DNA of 17,698 bases from Bacteroidales bacterium (GCA_028700615.1 JAQVSH010000014.1:1-17698), one strand, 5' to 3'; positions 7,883 to 15,652 are shown, counted from the first letter of the stretch. Translations and numbers: made by a program. Notes: generated by a model from the letters alone, not told the origin.

Positions 7883-8488
7883 TTATTTTAAATCGCTTGT
7901 ATTCAAACATTTTTCAATAAATTCAAGCACTTCATCTCTACCCTTTTTCTTTACAGAAGAAGTCTTAAAATAAGCAGGAAGTGTTTCCCAGGTTTCTAAT
8001 AACCGCGTACAAAACTGACGGATATTTTGGTTAGCCTCTGCTTCGGAAACCTTATCCAATTTGGTAAAAAGAATGGCAGAAGGAATCCCGTGTTCTCCCA
8101 GCCAGTTTAGAAAACGAATATCAATAGCCTGAGGCTCAAGTCGCACATCAATCAAAACAAAAACACAATAAAGGGTCTCTCTGCGGGCAAGATACTCAAG
8201 GGAGGCCTTATTAAACTCAGAGCGTAACGACCGGGAAATTTTCGCATATCCGTATCCCGGAAGATCCACCAGATACCACTGGTCGTTAATCAGAAAATGA
8301 TTGATGAAACGGGTTTTTCCGGGAGTGGAAGAGGTCTTTGCCAAATTGTCCTTCCGGGTCAGAAGATTAATCAATGAGGATTTTCCCACATTCGAGCGCC
8401 CAATAAAAGCCAGTTCGGGTAGTTTATCCGGAGGACAACGCTTCAGATCAGGACTACTCTTAACAAACTCAGCGGACTTTATCAGCAT
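7883..8488 (-). CDS. engB: Ribosome biogenesis GTP-binding protein EngB/YihA/YsxC
   Basis: This 201-residue GTPase belongs to the TRAFAC class and is needed for assembly of the 50S subunit. All G motifs can be read: G1 GRSNVGKSS (30-38), G2 STPGKT (54-59), G3 DLPGYG (75-80), G4 TKLD (142-145) and G5 TSS (176-178). The short N-terminal strand IKSAEFVKSS, a family hallmark, supports the start at 8488. The length is standard. It follows manA by 23 bases on the same strand, in line with one transcript from pdxJ through manA and engB. I see no unusual features. Confidence 0.97.
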   Translation of the reverse strand: MLIKSAEFVKSSPDLKRCPPDKLPELAFIGRSNVGKSSLINLLTRKDNLAKTSSTPGKTRFINHFLINDQWYLVDLPGYGYAKISRSLRSEFNKASLEYLARRETLYCVFVLIDVRLEPQAIDIRFLNWLGEHGIPSAILFTKLDKVSEAEANQNIRQFCTRLLETWETLPAYFKTSSVKKKGRDEVLEFIEKCLNTSDLK

Positions 8489-8511
8489 AAGATCAAATCA
8501 TCAGGGGAGTG

Positions 8512-9504
8512 TTATTTCCCGGGTTGAATATACACCTCCAGCAATTTCGCAGAAGACTTCGGAGTGAGAGTAAACTGATCCATGATGGCAGGCAGTAATA
8601 TTGTTTCGCCACAATGAACCTGTTCACTGCCTCCTTCATACTTTAAAAGGAAATCTCCTTCCAGGCAGATGTAAATGACAAAACTATCCAGATCAAAATA
8701 ATCTTTTCCGATGGTTTTATCAAAACTCAGCACATTAGTGGTAAAATACGGACAGGTCAGAATCTCGGAAGTCTTGTTTTTCATCAGTTGATAAGAAGTT
8801 TTACAACTCCCTTCCGTCTTTGAATAATCCATACAATCCACAGCCAGTTCACTATGCAGTTCACGGGAATTTCCCGAGGCATCCACCCTGTCCCAGTCAT
8901 ATATCCGGTAGGTGACATCGGATGTCTGCTGAATTTCAGCCACCATAATTCCTGCACCGATAGCATGCACTCTTCCGGCAGGAATAAACAGGACATCTCC
9001 TGCACTTACCTTTTCCGCATGGAGAACAGAAGACAGTGTTTTTTCCTTCAGGTGCTGGCGATACAGATGCTGATCCATCGGCTGATTAAATCCGGAAATC
9101 ATTTCAGATTCGGGAGCGGCATGCATCACATACCACATTTCCGTCTTTCCGTATGAATTATGGCGTTTACGGGCAAGGGCGTCATCAGGATGTACCTGAA
9201 CCGAAAGAGGTTCTGCCGCATCAATAAACTTGATCAATAAGGGAAATTCTATTCCGAACTGGTCGTAGATACTTTCACCTACCAGATCTCCCATATATAT
9301 TTCAATGAGTTCCTGAAGATCGTTCCCGGCCAGGAAACCATTGGAGACCCGTGAGATATCACCCTGCACACCCGATATTTCCCAGCTTTCTCCATATTTT
9401 TTGTTTCCGGGAAGCTTTTTCCCTAAGAGATCCGACAATTGAGATCCCGCCCATATGCGTTCTTTTAAAACAGGTTTAAACTTTAACGGATAAATATTTT
9501 CCAT
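8512..9504 (-). CDS. manA: Mannose-6-phosphate isomerase, type I
   Basis: The enzyme interconverts mannose 6-phosphate and fructose 6-phosphate, linking glycolysis to GDP-mannose supply and mannose use. It is a zinc-dependent cupin. Visible zinc ligands are Q103 and H105 in SVQVHPDD, E122 in GKTEMWYV, and H180 in AGRVHAIG. EIQQTSDVTYRIYDWDR (190-206) holds the conserved arginine (R200) near the active site. At 330 residues it is of the short Bacillus-type length rather than the longer enterobacterial form. The second cupin half (about 250-328) is present, with LEGDFLLKYEGG and LLPAIMDQF. It lies 35 bases downstream of pdxJ and 23 bases upstream of engB. No sugar transport or polysaccharide genes are adjacent, so a housekeeping role is the simplest reading. 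Confidence 0.96.
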   Translation of the reverse strand: MENIYPLKFKPVLKERIWAGSQLSDLLGKKLPGNKKYGESWEISGVQGDISRVSNGFLAGNDLQELIEIYMGDLVGESIYDQFGIEFPLLIKFIDAAEPLSVQVHPDDALARKRHNSYGKTEMWYVMHAAPESEMISGFNQPMDQHLYRQHLKEKTLSSVLHAEKVSAGDVLFIPAGRVHAIGAGIMVAEIQQTSDVTYRIYDWDRVDASGNSRELHSELAVDCMDYSKTEGSCKTSYQLMKNKTSEILTCPYFTTNVLSFDKTIGKDYFDLDSFVIYICLEGDFLLKYEGGSEQVHCGETILLPAIMDQFTLTPKSSAKLLEVYIQPGK

Positions 9505-9539
9505 ACAACAAATTAATAACAGAATCCTGAGAAAACAGG

Positions 9540-10253
9540 TTAACAGATTGCTTTCAGATATTGCTCAATGGTCTTTTCCAGTCCAAGATACAGGGCATCG
9601 GAAATCAGGGCATGCCCGATAGAAACCTCCGCCAGAAAAGGAATAGACTTGATCAGAAAATTCAGATTTTGCAGGTTCAGGTCATGACCTGCATTGACAT
9701 CCATCCCCAGTGAACGGGCCAGACCGGCAGACGCCACAAAAGGAGCTGCCGCCCGGGCCGGATCCTGTGGATATAAAGAAGCATAAGGTTCGGTATACAA
9801 TTCAACCCTGTCGGTACCGGTGAGTGCTGCCCCTTCAATCATCTGCAAATCAGGATCAACAAAAATAGAAGTCCGGATTCCCGCTCCGTGCATTACAGCA
9901 ACAATATCAGTCAAAAAGGAACGATTTGACACCGTATCCCAGCCATGATTGGAGGTGATCGCATCCAACGCATCGGGAACAAGGGTTACCTGATCGGGTT
10001 TGATCTCCAGAACCAGAGAAACAAATTTCTCAATGGGATTCCCTTCAATATTGAACTCTGTAGTCAGGACCGGCTTCAGATCATAAACATCTTTATACCT
10101 TATATGTCTTTCATCAGGCCTGGGATGCACCGTAATGCCCTGAGCCCCGAATTTCTCACATTGGACTGCCGCAAAAACTACGTCGGGAATATTTCCGTCG
10201 CGCGCATTCCGGATGGTGGCAATCTTATTGATGTTTACACTGAGTCTGGTCAT
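9540..10253 (-). CDS. pdxJ: Pyridoxine 5'-phosphate synthase
   Basis: PdxJ condenses 1-deoxy-D-xylulose 5-phosphate with 3-amino-2-oxopropyl phosphate to give pyridoxine 5'-phosphate, the ring-forming step of the DXP-dependent vitamin B6 pathway. The family pattern is clear: RLSVNINKIATIRNAR at the start, FGAQGITVHPRPDERHI, FNIEGNP, KPDQVTLVPD, TDRVELYTEPYA, GMDVNAGHDLNLQNL and EVSIGHALISDAL. I start at the Met in MTRLSVN (10253), as is usual in the family; the frame extends three codons further to 10262. The protein has 237 residues, close to the usual length. One small oddity is NARDGN, where most relatives I recall have NARGGN. It is the first gene of the pdxJ, manA, engB series and is divergent from mqnD across 91 bases. 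Confidence 0.96.
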   Translation of the reverse strand: MTRLSVNINKIATIRNARDGNIPDVVFAAVQCEKFGAQGITVHPRPDERHIRYKDVYDLKPVLTTEFNIEGNPIEKFVSLVLEIKPDQVTLVPDALDAITSNHGWDTVSNRSFLTDIVAVMHGAGIRTSIFVDPDLQMIEGAALTGTDRVELYTEPYASLYPQDPARAAAPFVASAGLARSLGMDVNAGHDLNLQNLNFLIKSIPFLAEVSIGHALISDALYLGLEKTIEQYLKAIC

Positions 10254-10344
10254 GGATATCATGATTGTTTACGCAGCGAAAGTATAAACTTTATTTGTTA
10301 ATTTCGGCCAATCATCACCAATTTCAATTCTTCAGAAGTTTGAT
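10254..10344. promoter_or_regulatory. Divergent intergenic region between pdxJ and mqnD
   Basis: These 91 bases must hold the start signals of both flanking genes. Only near matches to TAnnTTTG are visible: TTTATTTG at 10289-10296 on the plus strand (toward mqnD), with a TTGT 21 bases upstream, and TACTTTCG on the minus strand at about 10285-10278 (toward pdxJ). Each has one mismatch and they overlap, so expression in the two directions might interfere. The exact promoters are not settled. Confidence 0.3.
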
Positions 10345-11175
10345 ATGCACTTAAACATTGGGTTCTCAACCTGTCCAAACGATACATTCATGTTTGACGC
10401 CCTGGTACATCACAGAGTGGATACCCGGGGATATGAATTTACCTCCGTGATGGAGGATATCGAAGACCTGAATTTATTGGCCGCCACAGGAGAACCTGAC
10501 CTGTGCAAAATTAGTTATGCTTTTTATCCTTTTATCTCGCGCGAATATCAGTTATTAGATGCCGGAAGTGCATTGGGATACGGCAACGGGCCTCTTTTGA
10601 TAAGCCGATTGAAGATATATCCCGATGAAGTACAGGATCTCTGTGTGGTGATCCCGGGAGAGAGGACTACCGCCAATACCCTTTTATCGGTGTTTTATCC
10701 CGGCATTAAGAAGAAAAAGATTGGGCTTTTCTCAGACATCGAAGAAATGGTTCTTTCAGGAGAGGCTGATGCCGGGGTCCTGATCCATGAGACCCGTTTT
10801 ACCTATGAAAAACGGGGCCTGAGACTTATCTCGGACCTGGGGAAATTATGGGAAGAAAAAACCGGACTTCCTATCCCTTTGGGAGCTATCGCCGTTAAAC
10901 GAGATCTGCCAGACGCTGTAAAAAAATCACTGAACCAATTGATGCGGGAGAGTGTGGTCTTTGCCATGCAAAATCCGGAAGCTTCGGTAGACTTTGTCCG
11001 TGAGCACGCACAAAGTATGGAACAAAGCGTGTGTCAGCGACACATCGGTTTATACGTCAACAAATTTTCGACCGGACTGAATCAGACCGGAAGGGAAGCG
11101 GTTTCCTCCTTGTTTACGCTGGGAAAACAAGCCGGCCTGTTGCCTGACTGTTTTGAGCCTGTATTTTTGGAATAA
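10345..11175 (+). CDS. mqnD: 1,4-dihydroxy-6-naphthoate synthase (futalosine pathway)
   Basis: MqnD converts cyclic dehypoxanthinylfutalosine to 1,4-dihydroxy-6-naphthoate in the alternative (futalosine) route to menaquinone. The N-terminus LNIGFSTCPNDTFMFDALV is the family hallmark. Further family features are a DLCKISYAFYPF block, GYGNGPLL, VVIPGERTTANTLL, DAGVLIHETRFTYE and a LPIPLGAIAVKRDL stretch, as expected for this two-domain, periplasmic-binding-protein-like fold. The 276 residues match the family's length. It lies on the plus strand between minus-strand genes, divergent from pdxJ and ending 9 bases from the nadK stop. The futalosine hydrolase gene mqnB is 1.6 kb away on the other strand, which supports the pathway call; mqnA, mqnE and mqnC are not in the window. 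Confidence 0.94.
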   Translation: MHLNIGFSTCPNDTFMFDALVHHRVDTRGYEFTSVMEDIEDLNLLAATGEPDLCKISYAFYPFISREYQLLDAGSALGYGNGPLLISRLKIYPDEVQDLCVVIPGERTTANTLLSVFYPGIKKKKIGLFSDIEEMVLSGEADAGVLIHETRFTYEKRGLRLISDLGKLWEEKTGLPIPLGAIAVKRDLPDAVKKSLNQLMRESVVFAMQNPEASVDFVREHAQSMEQSVCQRHIGLYVNKFSTGLNQTGREAVSSLFTLGKQAGLLPDCFEPVFLE

Positions 11176-11184
11176 AGGATTAAC

Positions 11185-12063
11185 TTACCGAACCCTCTTA
11201 TCTGCCCCCCACATCAGTTTTGCCCTGAGGGTCGAAAAATAGCCCAGTGAAGATTCTATCAAACGAATCCGGAAAGGAGCAAGACTCAGTTTGATTTCAC
11301 GAGAGCAATCTGTTTCTTCGGAAAGGGTATCAATCGTGGTAATAAACCGCTGGGTTCTGCTCTCGGTTTTCATCTCAAGAATCGAGTCATTGGGAATAAC
11401 CATCGGCCTTACGTTCAGGTTATGAGGAGAAATCGGAGAAATCACGAACGCTTCCGCCTGGGGCATAATGACGGGTCCTCCCACACTCATAGAATAGGCG
11501 GTAGATCCCGTCGGGGTGGAAATAATCAATCCGTCTGACCAGTAGGTGTTTAAAAAATCCCCATTACAATATACATGGGTAAGCATCAGTGGCGTACCCC
11601 GCTTCTGAAGGGTCACCTCATTCAGGGCACAATTAAAGTCACTCTGAAAAATGCCCCAAGGATTGTCAAGTTGTATCAAACTACGATCACTATATACATA
11701 ATTACCTGACTGCAGATCGTCAATCAAACGTTCTGCTCCGGAAGAAGAAATGCTGGACAGAAAACCCAAACGCCCGGAATTAATTCCGGCAATCGGTATC
11801 ATGGAATCTCTGACCACAGATACCGAAGACAGCAACGTCCCATCACCCCCGATACTCAGCAAAAAATCCACATCCCGGGGCAAATCATGATGTCCCGTAT
11901 AGACCGCATCAAACGAATATACCTGACCGCTGCTTTCCAGAAAATCCCGAAAAGGAGCATATATCAGCACTTCAGCTCCGCACCGGTGCAATTTATTCAT
12001 AATAGAGCCCACCGATACCTCATATCCTTTTTGAAATGCCTTGCTATAAAGAGCTATCTTCAT
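11185..12063 (-). CDS. nadK: NAD kinase
   Basis: NadK phosphorylates NAD at the adenosine 2'-OH to make NADP, the only de novo source of NADP(H) in bacteria. The diagnostic motifs are GGDGTLLSS (72-80), INSGRLGFLSS (94-104), the conserved LNEVTL segment and YWSDGLIISTPTGSTAYSMSVGGP with the nucleotide-binding loop, followed by NLNVRPMVIP. The 292 residues are of normal length. Its ATG (12063-12061) overlaps the TGA of mqnB (12062-12060) in an ATGA arrangement, which suggests translational coupling. It converges on mqnD with only 9 bases between the two stop codons and no hairpin terminator there. Confidence 0.97.
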   Translation of the reverse strand: MKIALYSKAFQKGYEVSVGSIMNKLHRCGAEVLIYAPFRDFLESSGQVYSFDAVYTGHHDLPRDVDFLLSIGGDGTLLSSVSVVRDSMIPIAGINSGRLGFLSSISSSGAERLIDDLQSGNYVYSDRSLIQLDNPWGIFQSDFNCALNEVTLQKRGTPLMLTHVYCNGDFLNTYWSDGLIISTPTGSTAYSMSVGGPVIMPQAEAFVISPISPHNLNVRPMVIPNDSILEMKTESRTQRFITTIDTLSEETDCSREIKLSLAPFRIRLIESSLGYFSTLRAKLMWGADKRVR

Positions 12064-12725
12064 GATATATCAGAATGAGTGATGTACTTGCAGCAAATAT
12101 CAGGATCTCCGAAGAATTCTCCAAAAGTAACAGAAAGATTCTGCAAAGCGGCAGAAATATCCCAAGCCTCTTTATTGCGGGGTTCCACAAGATTAGACAC
12201 AGCCCTGAGGGAGACAAAAGGGATGCCTTTACGAAGACAAACCCAGAAAAGGGCAGCAGTTTCCATTGTTTCCAGATCGCCGTGAAAGAGAGAGGTCAAC
12301 TGTTCTATCCTTTCTTTACTGCCGGAAACCGTATTGACGGTCAATCCCCTCGCTTCAGGTATGTTCTTGCTGGCAAACCAACGCCTGTTCCGGAGAAATC
12401 CTCCGGAATAGGGATACTGATCGGGAGCAATCCATCCTGCCCGGGTAGCCGGCACAAAATGACCCCTGTCGTCATAGCCCAAATCCGCAAAACAGTCAGA
12501 GGTAATTTCCGCAATGGTTCCCACAGGAAATGAAGCGGAATAACTTCCGGCAATCCCGGCCTGAACAACAAATTGATATGCAGGATTGCTTAAAAGGTGC
12601 ATCAGGGAATATATTGTAGAGGGAGACCCGATCCCGGTCACCCTGTAGTCCACTCCGACAGAGGCACCGGCGTCCCTGCAAATGCCAAGTTCTTCGGGTG
12701 TCGCTGCTATAACCAGTATTCCCAT
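12060..12725 (-). CDS. mqnB: Futalosine hydrolase
   Basis: MqnB removes hypoxanthine from futalosine to give dehypoxanthinylfutalosine, the second half of the futalosine route to menaquinone. The protein is a member of the nucleoside phosphorylase/MTA-SAH nucleosidase fold: ILVIAATPEEL at the N-terminus, VVQAGIAGSYS around residues 53-63, and DLETMETAALFWVC with the conserved M-E-T-A ribose-binding motif, then VSLRAVSNLVEPR with the S-N near the catalytic acid position. The 221 residues suit futalosine hydrolase, and mqnD nearby supports this over a general nucleosidase. The stop overlaps the nadK start by four bases. The promoter side is the 131-base region shared with the divergent sigma-54 activator gene; only a one-mismatch TACCTTCG is visible on this strand. 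Confidence 0.91.
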   Translation of the reverse strand: MGILVIAATPEELGICRDAGASVGVDYRVTGIGSPSTIYSLMHLLSNPAYQFVVQAGIAGSYSASFPVGTIAEITSDCFADLGYDDRGHFVPATRAGWIAPDQYPYSGGFLRNRRWFASKNIPEARGLTVNTVSGSKERIEQLTSLFHGDLETMETAALFWVCLRKGIPFVSLRAVSNLVEPRNKEAWDISAALQNLSVTFGEFFGDPDICCKYITHSDIS

Positions 12726-12791
12726 AGCCTGTTTATGATATCTTGACGAAGGTACACTATTTAGATTTAATCCTGTATTTAAATTTATTCA

Positions 12792-12821
12792 TTGCCATTT
12801 TGTCAAAGATTTGTAATTTTG
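12792..12821 (+). promoter_or_regulatory. Bacteroidota housekeeping promoter for the sigma-54 activator/lptE/secG operon
   Basis: TTG (12792-12794) is followed after 19 bases by TAATTTTG (12814-12821), an exact match to the -7 TAnnTTTG consensus at normal spacing. Transcription would start near 12828, about 29 bases before the ATG at 12857. The activator gene itself thus appears to be read by the primary sigma factor, not by sigma-54. Confidence 0.6.
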
Positions 12822-12856
12822 TCATGCGTATACCTGATTACTGAAATTTTTTCGAT

Positions 12857-14170
12857 ATGGATATTCAAAGCATCAAACAACGTTTCGGCATCATAGGAAA
12901 CTCTCCTACCCTGCACCGTGCCATTGATATTGCTGTACAGGTAGCTCCGACCGATCTTTCTGTATTGGTTACCGGAGAAAGTGGCGTAGGTAAAGAGTAT
13001 TTCCCGCAAATTATTCACCAGTTTAGCGCCCGGAAACACGGTCCATATATTGCCGTAAATTGTGGAGCCATACCTGAAGGAACGATTGATTCGGAGTTGT
13101 TTGGACATGAAAAAGGATCTTTTACGGGAGCTACAGACAGTAGAAAAGGATATTTTGAAGTCGCCGGAGGAGGAACCATTTTCCTTGATGAGGTGGCCGA
13201 ATTGCCTTTATCCACGCAGGTCAGACTTCTCCGTGTGTTGGAAACAGGAGAATATATAAAAGTCGGTTCTTCAAAAATTCAGAAAACAGATGTCAGAGTG
13301 GTAGCAGCCACAAACGTCAACGTCGCTAAAGCCATTGCCTCGGGTAAATTTCGGGAAGATTTATATTACCGGCTCAATACGGTGCCTATTTTTATTCCTG
13401 CGCTGCGAGAAAGAAGAGAAGATATTTATCTGCTTTTCAGAAAATTCGCCAATGATTTTGCGGAAAAATATCGAATGCCGTCCCTTCAGCTGGATGAGGC
13501 AGGACGGAGATTGCTGGAAAACTATAACTGGCCGGGGAATATCAGACAACTCAAAAATATTACGGAACAGATTTCTGTCATTGAAAAAGAAAGGAACATT
13601 GACGCCTCTGTATTTCAAAAATACCTGCCTGATTATACGGAGATCGTACTGCCTTCAGTGGTAAGCCACAAAGAAGAACCCAATACCTTCGGTTCAGAGA
13701 GGGAAATACTCTATAAGATTCTTTTCGACATGAAGGCAGACATGACCGATCTGAAAAAACTGGTGGTGGAGATTCTGCAAAAAGGTCCGGAAAATACAGC
13801 AAGAGGACGCGAAAACGACCTGCTGATCAGAAAATTATACCAGAGCACAGATACCGCCTATGAGCCCGTCCATCCGGTCGTCAAAACTCCGCCTTATTCT
13901 GCATCGGGAGAATATAAAGGCAACCCTGACTGGTCTCCCAATATCAGAAAAAACGGCCCATCGGTTATGGACGAATCGGCTAATCTGAACGCGGACATTG
14001 AAGACACCGAAGAATTTATTGAAGAATCCCTTTCTCTGGCTGATAAGGAAAAAGAACTCATCAGCAAGGCTCTTGAGAAACACGGGGGAAAACGGAAAAA
14101 CGCGGCTCAGGAACTGGGCATTTCAGAAAGAACCCTCTACCGAAAAATCAAAGAATTTAATATTGAATAA
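12857..14170 (+). CDS. Sigma-54-interacting transcriptional activator, no receiver domain
   Basis: The product (437 residues) is a bacterial enhancer-binding protein that should use ATP hydrolysis to open RNA polymerase-sigma-54 complexes. The AAA+ domain covers about residues 10-245: Walker A GESGVGKE (40-47), the sigma-54 contact loop as GSFTGA (87-92) where GAFTGA is the commonest form, Walker B GGTIFLDE (105-112), and FREDLYYRLN with candidate arginine fingers. A Fis-type helix-turn-helix ends the protein (about 400-437; AAQELGISERTLYRKI). There is no N-terminal receiver, GAF or PAS domain. Instead a long polar linker (about 260-395) with a possible helical segment, DMKADMTDLKKLVVEIL, separates AAA+ and Fis. 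It heads a tight operon with lptE, a TPR-like gene and secG. The target genes are not shown by the sequence, but a sigma-54-like site precedes groES downstream. Confidence 0.94.
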   Translation: MDIQSIKQRFGIIGNSPTLHRAIDIAVQVAPTDLSVLVTGESGVGKEYFPQIIHQFSARKHGPYIAVNCGAIPEGTIDSELFGHEKGSFTGATDSRKGYFEVAGGGTIFLDEVAELPLSTQVRLLRVLETGEYIKVGSSKIQKTDVRVVAATNVNVAKAIASGKFREDLYYRLNTVPIFIPALRERREDIYLLFRKFANDFAEKYRMPSLQLDEAGRRLLENYNWPGNIRQLKNITEQISVIEKERNIDASVFQKYLPDYTEIVLPSVVSHKEEPNTFGSEREILYKILFDMKADMTDLKKLVVEILQKGPENTARGRENDLLIRKLYQSTDTAYEPVHPVVKTPPYSASGEYKGNPDWSPNIRKNGPSVMDESANLNADIEDTEEFIEESLSLADKEKELISKALEKHGGKRKNAAQELGISERTLYRKIKEFNIE

Positions 14171-14172
14171 AC

Positions 14173-14682
14173 ATGCTGAAATTCATACGTAATCTCACTA
14201 TATGGATGCCGTTGATGATCCTCTCGGGATGTAGCCTGTCAATTTCTACTACAGGCGCTTCTATCTCGAATGAAACAAAGACATGTAAAATCGCTTATTT
14301 TCAGAATCGTGCCAGGATCATTAATCCCTCTTTAAGCGGAATATTCACGGATGCCCTGAGAGACAAGATTGAATCTCAAACCCCATTGAAATTAGTTACC
14401 GGAGACGCTGATGTTTCTTTTGAAGGAGAAATTACCGGATACGAAACCCAGCCGGCTGCTATTACCGGAGACAATGTTGCTGCGCTGGATCGTCTGACCA
14501 TTACGGTAAATGTGATCTTCACCAATACTAAAACGCCAGACTTTAGTTTTACCAAGTCTTTTTCAAGGTATGCCGACTATTCGAGAACCGCGACTCTTCA
14601 ATCGGTAGAATCGGGCCTGGTCACGGATATTGTAAAAGAACTGCTGGAGGATATTTATAATCAGGCTTTTGTTAACTGGTAA
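14173..14682 (+). CDS. lptE: LptE-family outer-membrane lipoprotein
   Basis: LptE plugs the LptD barrel and helps insert lipopolysaccharide into the outer leaflet of the outer membrane. The 169-residue protein has a lipoprotein signal with lipobox L-S-G-C, the acylated cysteine being residue 20. After it come the segment TKTCKIAYFQNRARIINPSL, the DALRDKIESQTPLKLV helix, and a beta region (DVSFEGEITGYE, then LTITVNVIFTNT) ending in a helix with VKELLEDIYNQAF. This alpha/beta layout is that of the Bacteroidota LptE family, which shares little sequence with the E. coli protein. It starts 2 bases after the activator gene's stop and is followed closely by the TPR-like gene and secG, an envelope-biogenesis context that supports the call. 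Confidence 0.85.
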   Translation: MLKFIRNLTIWMPLMILSGCSLSISTTGASISNETKTCKIAYFQNRARIINPSLSGIFTDALRDKIESQTPLKLVTGDADVSFEGEITGYETQPAAITGDNVAALDRLTITVNVIFTNTKTPDFSFTKSFSRYADYSRTATLQSVESGLVTDIVKELLEDIYNQAFVNW

Positions 14683-14695
14683 ACGCTTCCCTTCT

Positions 14696-15274
14696 ATGAA
14701 CGAGACGGAAAAATCAGATTTTATTGCATGGGCTTGTCACAGTGAAGAATACATGCCCCCCTCCTCCGGAAATATTGAAATTCCGGGGAAATTATGCAAA
14801 CAATATCCATGGTGTGAGTTAGTCTGGCAGCATGAATTAACCAGACTTTCCGGATTTTCTCTTCCTTTCTTTGAAAAAGCCCTCACTATGAACTCTATAC
14901 GGATCTTCCAAAGGGATAAACTCTGGCAGACTTTTCATGAAGAAGCCATAGAGATACATCAACACGTGACAGAGGATCTGGAGAAAGAAAAAATTACCGC
15001 TGCAGAAGGAAGAAAAAAAACCGGGGTTTCTCCGGAACAGCGGATTGAAGAGTTTCTTGAGAAAGCCCCCAAAATCTTACCCAACGACACAACCAGTTTT
15101 GTTGCAGATCTTACTTCTTCCAACCGGGAAGAAGATAATATGGTAACGGAAACTCTGGCAGAAGTCTATACCCTTCAGGGACACCGGGAAAAAGCAATCG
15201 CAATCTATAAAAAATTAATTTTGAAATTTCCGGAAAAAAGTGCTTACTTTGCCGATCGTATAAACGCTCTCTAA
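14696..15274 (+). CDS. Hypothetical protein with C-terminal TPR-like repeat
   Basis: I do not recognise a named family. The 192-residue product is soluble and charged, with no signal peptide or membrane segment. The N-terminal half (about 1-95) is rich in aromatic residues (W12, W39, W44, W78). The middle (95-145) is charged and low in complexity. The last 45 residues, with TETLAEVYTLQGHREKAIAIY followed by KKLILKFPEKSAYFADRI, read as one tetratricopeptide-like helical pair plus a capping helix. The frame is open back to a TTG at 14669 inside lptE, but the ATG at 14696, 13 bases after the lptE stop, is the better start. Its fixed place between an LptE-type gene and secG suggests a role tied to envelope assembly or secretion, perhaps as a protein-protein adaptor; that is inference. 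Confidence 0.82.
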   Translation: MNETEKSDFIAWACHSEEYMPPSSGNIEIPGKLCKQYPWCELVWQHELTRLSGFSLPFFEKALTMNSIRIFQRDKLWQTFHEEAIEIHQHVTEDLEKEKITAAEGRKKTGVSPEQRIEEFLEKAPKILPNDTTSFVADLTSSNREEDNMVTETLAEVYTLQGHREKAIAIYKKLILKFPEKSAYFADRINAL

Positions 15275-15286
15275 ACACATTACATC

Positions 15287-15652
15287 ATGTACCTCGTAAT
15301 TTCTGTCCTGATTTTTATCATTTGCGTATTGCTGATACTTATTGTGCTTGTTCAAAACTCCAAGGGAGGAGGTTTGGCCGCAAATTTTTCTTCTTCCAAC
15401 CAGATTATGGGAGTGAGAAAAACTACTGATTTTCTTGAGAAAGCCACCTGGATCTTAGGGGGCGCCATGATGTTTCTGAGTGTTGTAGGAAGTTTTGCAA
15501 TTCCCAGAAGTTCAGGAGTTCAGGAAAGTTCTGCCATAGAGCAACAGATTCAAAGGGCTGCTGATCCTTCAGCAATGCCGGTTTTCCCTGTAACGCCTGC
15601 TGCCACACAAGAAACCGAAACCACTCCTGCTCAGGGAGACAGCGCTCAATAA
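15287..15652 (+). CDS. secG: Preprotein translocase subunit SecG
   Basis: SecG is a small auxiliary subunit of the SecYEG channel in the inner membrane. The 121-residue protein shows the expected two membrane helices: about residues 2-23 (a run rich in I, L and V) and about 53-71 (ATWILGGAMMFLSVVGSFAI). Between them lies the conserved cytoplasmic loop LVQNSKGGGLAANF, the family's signature, followed by a helix with RKTTDFLEKAT. The C-terminal tail (about 75-121) is long, polar and rich in A, T, P, Q and E; such tails vary between species. It is the last gene of the operon that begins with the sigma-54 activator, 12 bases after the TPR-like gene, and is followed by a strong terminator. Confidence 0.95.
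   Translation: MYLVISVLIFIICVLLILIVLVQNSKGGGLAANFSSSNQIMGVRKTTDFLEKATWILGGAMMFLSVVGSFAIPRSSGVQESSAIEQQIQRAADPSAMPVFPVTPAATQETETTPAQGDSAQ

Noticed and set aside
12075..12533. 152-codon open frame on the plus strand opposite mqnB
   Set aside because: It lies fully antisense to a well-supported futalosine hydrolase, has no recognisable domain and reads like a back-frame of a GC-richer gene.
14669..14695. Extension of the TPR-like protein from a TTG inside lptE
   Set aside because: An ATG at 14696 just after the lptE stop is a better start, and the extension adds no recognisable structure.
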